Origin: Gentiana macrophylla | Lineage: Eukaryota > Streptophyta > Magnoliopsida > Gentianales > Gentianaceae | Assembly: GCA_026214975.1 (NCBI GenBank) | Contig: JAOBSW010000918.1 | Coordinates: forward strand, 95,206-159,205 | Length of the DNA: 64,000 nt | Direction of reading: 5' to 3' | Part shown: positions 57,789-64,000 of the stretch, in pieces | How positions within the stretch are numbered: position 1 is the stretch's first letter | Layout of the letters: every line of letters starts with the position of its first letter | Position numbers and translations under genes: made by a program | The notes under the pieces: generated by a model | Databases searched by the model: none | Told to the model about the DNA's origin: nothing | What the model saw: only the letters and a program-made list of their open reading frames with translations

Positions 57789-58376
57789 TGATGTGATCCA
57801 TCCCGAACTCCAACCATGAAGACCATTATTTGTGCTGCTGGTCCGAATTAATACTTAAAGTCTTTTATGATGTTTTAAGTAAAAAGCCAAAACTCATTGG
57901 GAGGTGTCTATATGATAGTATAATAAGTTAAGTATTTAATTTTAGCAAATAAAAGACATTTGGTCATATTAAAGTCATGTTAAGTCCATTCAGAATAAAG
58001 TAGCTTAAAATCAACTTTTTATTATCCTACATTGCTAGTTTGTTTTATTTCCTCGAGTCCAGAAAGCCTATATAAAGATAAATAGAGTCATTGTATTGAT
58101 AGTAAAACTTTTGAGTGAAATATTATTATTTGAGTTCGCTTGAACTTGTGAGTATTCTCGAGTAGAGTATTCAAACCCGAACTTATCAAGGCCAGTCGTG
58201 AGCATACCTTGTTGCGCTCACAAACCGAGGTTCTGGGATACACTGATATCTAGGGTCGAGGTCCGAATCCAAGGTTCTTAGGTACACGGATACCTAGGGG
58301 TCGCGGAGCTCGCTTTTCACTGTTCTTACAATCAAATCCTTATAATATCTGAATTGAACCTCCTCGGTTCACTTGG
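57789..58376 (+). repeat. 5' LTR of the small Copia element
   Basis: 588 bases. Shares ttagcaaataaaag, attatcctacattgctagtt and aacctcctcggttcactt with the right LTR. The TATA-like word ctatataaag lies near 58067. Its last two bases are GG where the right LTR has CA. Confidence 0.82.
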
Positions 58377-58378
58377 CT

Positions 58379-58390
58379 TGGTATCGGAGC
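58379..58390 (+). other. tRNA-iMet primer binding site
   Basis: TGGTATCGGAGC, one change from the usual Copia primer site, two bases after the 5' LTR. Confidence 0.75.
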
Positions 58391-59049
58391 TAGGCATTGT
58401 AGGTAACAAATATCCAATTTTATTTCTTGTTCTTTATTTCAATTATTATCCAAAAAAAATCGTTTTTATTTAATTATTTTGTCGTACCCCCAGCCAAGAA
58501 CACCATAAATCTTCAAATCTTCATAATGTTACCCGGAAAAACTTGAAGATTCTTCAAACCTTCAAACTTTCCCCAAGAACCCTAATTATCCAGAATCATA
58601 ATTTTTCCAAACCCATTGTTGTATCAGGTCGTTTAATACCCAAAACACCTCCAAACAATCTGAAATTTTGACCAAATCTAAATCAACCTGTTATCTACGT
58701 TTTCTATTTACCTCATCTTTGTATTCTGAGCTTATCCTCGTCAAAATCGCCCCACAACAGCGACTCGTCCTGTCTGAAATTCTGCAGCCGCCGATCTGTT
58801 TTTACACTTTCGACTTGAGTAGGTTACTCAACTCCAAATCCCTCAAAATTTATGGTATTATAGGAAATTCTCTATTCTACAACTTTCCTCTTTTAGTTTT
58901 CCCAGATTCGAACTAGTTTGAGCACAATCTGCATTTAAAAGTCACCGCTTAAATTCTGGAACTTTATGCGACAAAGATCATATTATGGTTTGCTCGTTGT
59001 TGTGGTTCATTCTATGGTTGATATCTTTATACGAATGAGCATAAACACG

Positions 59050-59330
59050 AGGGCATTGTGAGAGACATGTATTGCTTTGAATATTATGAGAGACGGGATC
59101 GTAGGAAGGAACAGAGGAGGGCGGAACAGAGGCGTCAAAATGAGCTCACAGCTCAAAATGAGAAATTGTTAGTTGTGGATGGAAAGGATCCTTGAGAAGC
59201 ATGCTTGTGCATTCGCTGAGGAGTATAAAAAGAAACTACAGCTTAGAATACAAGCGCTTCGGGATAGATGGAAGAAGGAAGAAGAACTTTTTAGAATAAT
59301 TTTTGGGCGGATGATGCCAAACTGAGGTTG
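59050..59330 (+). pseudogene. Unrecognised coding-like remnant within the small Copia element
   Basis: The plus strand has purine-rich text that in one frame gives many Arg, Glu and Gln (around RRKEQRRAEQRRQ), as in a charged coiled coil, and another run of KKKLQLRIQALR type. Stops separate them. Possibly a gag remnant, not identifiable. Confidence 0.3.
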
Positions 59331-59733
59331 AACGATAATGGGTTAAGTATTTATTTTTAGCAAATAAAAGTCATTTGGGCTTATTAGAGTCATGTTAAGT
59401 CCATTCGTAAATAAAGTGGCAAAAATCAGCTTTTAATTATCCTACATTGCTAGTTTGTTTTATTTCCTTGAGTCTGTAGTCTATATAAAGACAAATAGAG
59501 TCATTGTATTGATAGTAAAACTTTGAGTGAAATATTATTATTTGAGTTCTTTTAAACTTGTGAGTATTCCGAGTAGAGTATTCAAACCCGAACTTATTAG
59601 ATACAAGGATATCTAGGGGTCCTAATCCAAGGTTCTTAGGTACACGGATACCTAAGGGTCGTGGAGCTCGCTTTCATTGTTCCTAATCAAATCCTTGGGC
59701 AAAATCCGAATTGAACCTCCTCGGTTCACTTCA
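59331..59733 (+). repeat. 3' LTR of the small Copia element, 5'-truncated
   Basis: Matches about 57930-58376 with several indels, including loss of a segment of about 50 bases after gaacttat. Starts inside the LTR relative to the left copy, probably through a deletion that also removed the polypurine tract. Confidence 0.78.
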
Positions 59734-60398
59734 TAAATGTTTCTCGTCAGATGTGTTATTAAACAGACATTAATAGCACGATTAGACTAAGACGTATTAG
59801 ATGTCTTTTATCTTATTGAAGATGAGGATAGATCTCGCCTATCAAAGTATAAGGACACTTGGACCGTGACGCGGACGTGTATTAGAGAATGTGTACGTTA
59901 GACTTCCCACTTATTGTATTAAATGCCGCACTATCTGGCGCTTGTGTAATTATCTCCGAGACTAGTGTCTTCATGACATCACGGTGTGGATTGTCATGCT
60001 TTGACACTATTGCGGTTTCCAGCCAGCCGGGAAGATCATGCGGTAGTTGATTGGGTATGAGCATCAAACATGCGTAGGATTCATGTTGCTCGTCCGGAAA
60101 TCGTATCCTATTAATAAGTAAATATCCGAAAGGACCTTCTTATAAGGATTATCTTACTCTCGTGAATCTTTGCAAAGTGGAAGTAAATGAGTTAATTCGA
60201 GAGAACAAGATATCCGTGATTATAAGATACGGTCGTTAATGTATTGACACTCGAGATATGCACCGCATGGATATTGTAACAAATGATAGGATTTTATTTA
60301 TACGGTAAACATTTCACATGAAGGGTAGTAGTCATTGTATTTGACTCTTCCAATGATCGGGAGTCACGTGTGTTGCTAGATGTTAATGGTCAATTTGT

Positions 60399-61815
60399 AG
60401 TGTTTTATAAGGATATATTTTATATCAATATTCCCCATATATGGATGTTTTTCGAGAATTCGAGCTTATAATCGATTAATTGAGCAAATGACGTTTTGAA
60501 TAGTTAAAATGCAAAATCGAGTAAATATCGTGGTTTTATTATCTATTTTGTATGGTTTTACGCTTTGCTCGGTTTTGTCATCTTTTAGGTGCACAAATGT
60601 GGAATGGAAGAGGTCTAAATGATGGTTGATTGAAGATTAAAAAGGAAAGAAAGAGATACAAGAGGATGAAGATGAAATAAAGCTTGGGAAAATCCCTAAA
60701 ACGACTCGTAATACGCACGGGCTAATCAAAAAGGCGCGTCAAGAAGAGTCTTTAATGAAAGTTGTAGAGTTTTCCGAGAGCTTTTTATGACATTCGGATC
60801 ATAATTTTTGGAGGTCTACAACTCAAGATATGAATTTTGTAAGTTTCACTCCTAAAAAGAATTATTCAACCGACTTAAACACTGCCGTGCAACCGCCTGT
60901 TTTCTATTTAAAGAGCAAGCAGCCCCAAACCCTAAAGGATACATAATTTTATTCAGCCGCATTATTCACAAGAAAGCAAATGGCAACTTGGCTCTTCATA
61001 GGCGGTCACCCGAGCCTTGTGCTCGGGTGATCCAGGTTAGATTAGATGTCGTTTTTTCTTCCGTTTTGATTCATGGATTCAATCATGTACCAAACTACGT
61101 GAGTTTATTTATTTAATTTATTCATCCTTATTCGCTTTTTTATGATCTTTAATTTATTTTGTATCGTTTCTATGATTTTGATGCTATGATGTGAATTAGA
61201 TCGAGAGATCGCTTTGCTATATTGATACGCTTACAACATACGGAAGTTGCGTAGACTAGATCACCATAGAAAGATAGGATCTTTAATCATTAATTATGTG
61301 ACAAATTAATTGGTTAATTATCTAGGTTGTTAGATTCTAAAATACGAGAGTTAACCTGAATCTACACCGAGTTTTGTTTGGTAAATCGATCTCAACATTC
61401 GGAAGATTGAGCGATTGATAAATTGACTCACTAAGGAATTGTAGATTTGTATCTTGTGTAAAGGTGAAACCACAATTTGAATTAAAATCATGAGATGAAC
61501 GGATTGAAATCACTTGGTTTGTATTTCGCTTGATCCCATGTATCCTTAGTTTAGGTTTTTATTATTTGTTCTAGTTTAGATTTAGTTTACTTGTTCTATG
61601 AGTTTATTTGTTAGTTCTTCGCTTATTTGTTTTCGTTAGTAACAATTGAGAGAATTAATTAGATTAGATTCAACATCCTTTCCCCGAGGATCGATACCCG
61701 CATTTATCCAACTTTACTAGAACTACCCGGTATTCGGCCGGTTGTGAGGTAGTTTTGTAATGGTAGTATAGGTTTATAAATTTTCTTTGTTTTAATGATG
61801 CAAAATCTCCCAACA
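60399..61815 (+). mobile_element. 5' LTR of a Gypsy (Athila/Tat-type) element
   Basis: Ends CCCAACA at 61815, four bases before a TGGCGCC-type primer site. The start is placed at TGTTTTATAAGG (60399), where similarity to the Copia LTR stops. A TATA-like CTATTTAAAG lies near 60904. A 10-bp hairpin sits at 61006-61030. No coding sequence, as expected of an LTR. The left limit is uncertain because no second LTR is in the window. Confidence 0.7.
61006..61030 (+). other. Perfect 10-bp hairpin in the Gypsy LTR
   Basis: TCACCCGAGC and GCTCGGGTGA are separated by CTTGT. It lies about 100 bases after the TATA-like word, so it would be near the start of the transcript (R or U5). A single-arm copy (CTCACCCGAGCC) recurs at about 63144. 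Confidence 0.7.
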
Positions 61816-61819
61816 AAAG

Positions 61820-61835
61820 TGGCGCCGTTGCCGGG
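61820..61835 (+). other. Primer binding site of the Gypsy element
   Basis: TGGCGCCGTTGCCGGG, the primer site typical of plant Athila/Tat Gypsy elements, just after the LTR end. Confidence 0.88.
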
Positions 61836-64000
61836 AATCGTGTCATGTTGAATCGATCTTGTTATTTCTCGATTTTGTTACGCTTATTTTTCGCTTTAAT
61901 AAAAGTAGCGCTTACCAAATCGAGTTTTTATTTTGCCGTGTTTCATGACCATAAGGTTAAGAATGTGCAAAAGTTTTTTTACTCGATTTGTTTAAACGTG
62001 AAGTATGTGTTTATGTGTTTTTCGATCTAACCTCTTGTGCTTTAATTGAAAGTGGTCACTTGTGGATCTGTGTTAATACGTGTTTTAAGTTTTAGGGTTT
62101 GTCTCGCGTTTTTCGCCTTCTGCTTTGTGTATTCGTTGTATGGACGAGCGCAAGTTAGTGAACGCCCGCCCGCTTCTTTACTGGCAGTAAACGAGCGCTT
62201 GAAAGTATTCGACGCTCGTCCTGCTCAAATATTTTCGACTGCTCGTTTAAAGGACCGCATTTGTGCCGCCTATGCTTTCAACGTCCATCCGGTTGGTTTT
62301 CAAGTCAAACGAGCGCTTGTTTTCTTTAACGCCGCCCAAAGTGTATTTTGAGGTGAACGCCTGTCGCACAGCCGAACGCCGCTTCGTGAGTCCAGTTTTT
62401 CTTGATCTCATTTCTAATGCTTTTATTTGTATGGATTGCTTACATTCGAGCATCTATGGCCTATTTATTTTTTACATGATGTCCCGAATATGAATGTTAT
62501 ACCTTTCCATCTATGAATTCATGCTAAGTAAATGATCTTATTCCATATACTTGATTCTCTAGTGTTATAGTTATCGCTGGTTCTCGGGATGCTATAATCG
62601 TTTTATTGTTATTTAGTAGCTAATGTCGGTTTTCGATGCTACATACCGTGATGAATCTTTTAAGCTTTGAGACTTATGTGTTTCCTTGTTATTTTTATAG
62701 CCTCATACGGGTAGCTATCGCCGGTTTTTCCGTATGCCACTACCCAAGTCCATATGAAGTTATATCCTGCTTAGTATAGCTAATCGTTGGTTTCATAATG
62801 CTATCACCTTTGACGAGTCTTAAAGCGCGTTTACACCACGAGCATGTAATGAAACAGATCATTGCTTATCGTAACTTTGTCATTATCTGGTAGACGTTTA
62901 TTATATACATGTCATGTTGCAAATGAAAGTGGGCTAGTTTTCTTTCTTTTATTTTCTTTTATTTTTGCATATCATTTAGATGCATATCATTTAGTTGCAT
63001 GTCATCTAGTTGCATTGTTTTTCTATTTTTCTTTATTTTCTTGAGTGTAGTTAATCGTGGCCGGCTCGTAATACTACCTCGCTTTTCTTTATTTTAGTTT
63101 CTGTGACAGCCGTGAATCATCGTAGGTTGTCCTCCAAACTTGCTCACCCGAGCCCCATTGTAATTTATTTTTATTTATTTTATTTTAGGATTGCATATCA
63201 TGAGTAATTTTGCATTGTAGTATATTTTCGTTGTAGTTGCACCTAGCCTAATGCTGTGTAATGTTCCATGTATATGTATTCCATCTTTATATGAGCTTAA
63301 ATTTGAAATATCTCTATATCTCCTTTCCATGTGCTTTATATATGTAATTTTTCTTTTTCCTCAAGACTCTTTTTGCATCGATCAAGTCTGCAGGATACTT
63401 TCTATAGCGATTGTGCACTTTCACGATGTATCTCGCTTACTCTGATGCTCATACTCATCGAGCTATGCAAGCAATCCCGGTTCTTGTTGGTTCCTCCTCC
63501 ACTGCCAAGATCCAATCGCCTAAGTTCTCTAATTTATTATTTCAGTATAACTCGAGGACAAGTTGCAATCTAAATGTGGGGTGTGGATAGATGATTTATG
63601 TGTCTACTGCTTTGCTCATATTTTTAGTATTTCTATGAAAAGTGCTTAATTTTCAAATTTTTGTTATATCCTTGAGTAGACAAAGGCATATCTTTGCTTG
63701 AGTTTATATCATTTTTGCTATATTCTCAGATATTTAGTAATTTTAGTTGTTTCACCCACACTCTTTTCACATGCCATAGTAAATGATGAGCTAAATGTCA
63801 AAGCCTACCCCATTTTAGTTGGAGATTTTGATGATTATAGCATGTTTTTTGCTTATGTACAATTCTTGAAAAGTTTAGTAGTTTGTATTTTAGGATTAAA
63901 GTATACATATACTGTGAATATCCTGTAAGTTTGAAATGTGATAAGTTAAACGTGATTAAGTCTTTGCAATAGTAATAAATTGTTTACTTGAGGTGTTATG
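61836..64000 (+). mobile_element. Gypsy leader region, no gene within the window
   Basis: More than 2 kb after the primer site have no gag or pol frame. Long untranslated leaders are known in Athila/Ogre-type elements. The stretch includes several ACGAGCGC words (62145-62320), hairpin motifs (62566-63077), and a short tandem repeat of gcatatcatttagat-type 15-mers at about 62968-63016. The coding part should lie beyond the window, if present. Confidence 0.65.
62566..63077 (+). repeat. Series of five similar short hairpins
   Basis: Stem pairs are TATAG/CTATA (62566, 62592), GTAGC/GCTAC (62616, 62638), GGGTAG/CTACCC (62709, 62740), ATAGC/GCTAT (62776, 62800) and GTAG/CTAC (63047, 63074). The loops share the pattern taatcgyyggttt followed shortly by atg or ata. 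Spacing is irregular. Confidence 0.65.

Larger units (their letters stand above)
57789..59733 (+). mobile_element. Small non-autonomous Copia element
   Basis: Opens TGATGTGATCC and closes GGTTCACTTCA, with the exact duplication TAAAT on both sides (57784-57788 and 59734-59738). The left LTR (57789-58376) is followed by the primer site TGGTATCGGAGC (58379-58390). The right LTR (about 59331-59733) matches it over about 400 bases but lacks the first 140 or so. The 950-base interior has no pol domain. Confidence 0.85.
55615..60395 (+). mobile_element. Plus-strand Copia LTR, interrupted twice and truncated
   Basis: Begins TGTTGAATTATTGTCC at 55615, breaks at 55666, resumes at about 57590 (ggatcatttctactatttct), breaks again at 57788, and resumes at 59739 (gtttctcgtcagatg) to about 60395. 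Each piece matches, in order, the reverse complement of the solo LTR at 55667-57587 (for example cacggtgtggattgtcatgc, atgaagggtagtagtcattg). The 3' part is missing, replaced by Gypsy sequence. Confidence 0.75.

Noticed and set aside
1..64000. A bacterial-type defence system, CRISPR array or gene cluster
   Set aside because: All signals are those of a plant nuclear genome. No regularly spaced repeat-spacer array, operon layout or prokaryotic motifs were seen.

Overview
The window is nuclear DNA of a flowering plant, most likely a eudicot. It is AT-rich with long A, T and (AT)n tracts, has spliced gene pieces with plant-type GT-AG introns, and is dominated by plant mobile elements (Copia and Gypsy LTR elements, Stowaway MITEs, hAT-like elements, Helitrons, a tRNA-type SINE). 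I see no bacterial operon, CRISPR array or organelle gene cluster. Only two loci look like ordinary host genes: an intronless RING-H2 gene (17114-17665, +) and a conserved, probably mitochondria-targeted protein gene (about 50030-51600, -) whose reading frame is broken once.

Layout. 1-5.3 kb: remnants of minus-strand Copia elements, including a long LTR-like region ending at 4705 and a short LTR with an initiator-Met primer site near 5.04 kb. 5.3-8.4 kb: spacer with two Stowaway MITEs and two inverted-repeat elements. 8432-12377: a complete-ended but decayed minus-strand Copia element with 161-bp LTRs and the target duplication ACCAC. 13.2-14.2 kb: 3' exons of a PDR-type ABCG transporter, frameshifted. 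15-16.2 kb: a hAT-like repeat with an internal tandem duplication. 17-18 kb: the RING gene. 18.8-22.3 kb: MITEs, a hAT-like element and a foldback.

22.3-55.7 kb is a cluster of diverged duplicated units. Each is built from fragments of an exportin-2 (CAS/CSE1) pseudogene, a heat-shock-factor DNA-binding-domain pseudogene, and a shared 5' flank. These units serve as empty-site references for insertions: a 4.35-kb Helitron carrying captured exons (22936-27289), a SINE (about 27501-27706), a poly(A) insertion with a 14-bp target duplication (44239-44277), and a hAT-like element (37925-40492) that itself holds a second Helitron (38123-40061). At 29946-37695 a TIR element contains a Gypsy solo LTR (30185-37567, target duplication TGTTC), which in turn contains a truncated Tat-like Gypsy element (30470 to about 36195).

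55.6-64 kb is another nest: a plus-strand Copia LTR interrupted by a minus-strand solo LTR of the same family and by a small Copia element (target duplication TAAAT), then cut off by a Gypsy element whose LTR, TGGCGCC-type primer site and long untranslated leader run to the window end. That leader holds a series of short hairpins with similar loops and differing, still-paired stems.

The genes do not form a pathway. The main content is the history of duplication and nested insertion. Calls rest on reading motifs, repeats and ends by eye; family names marked as inference need alignment.
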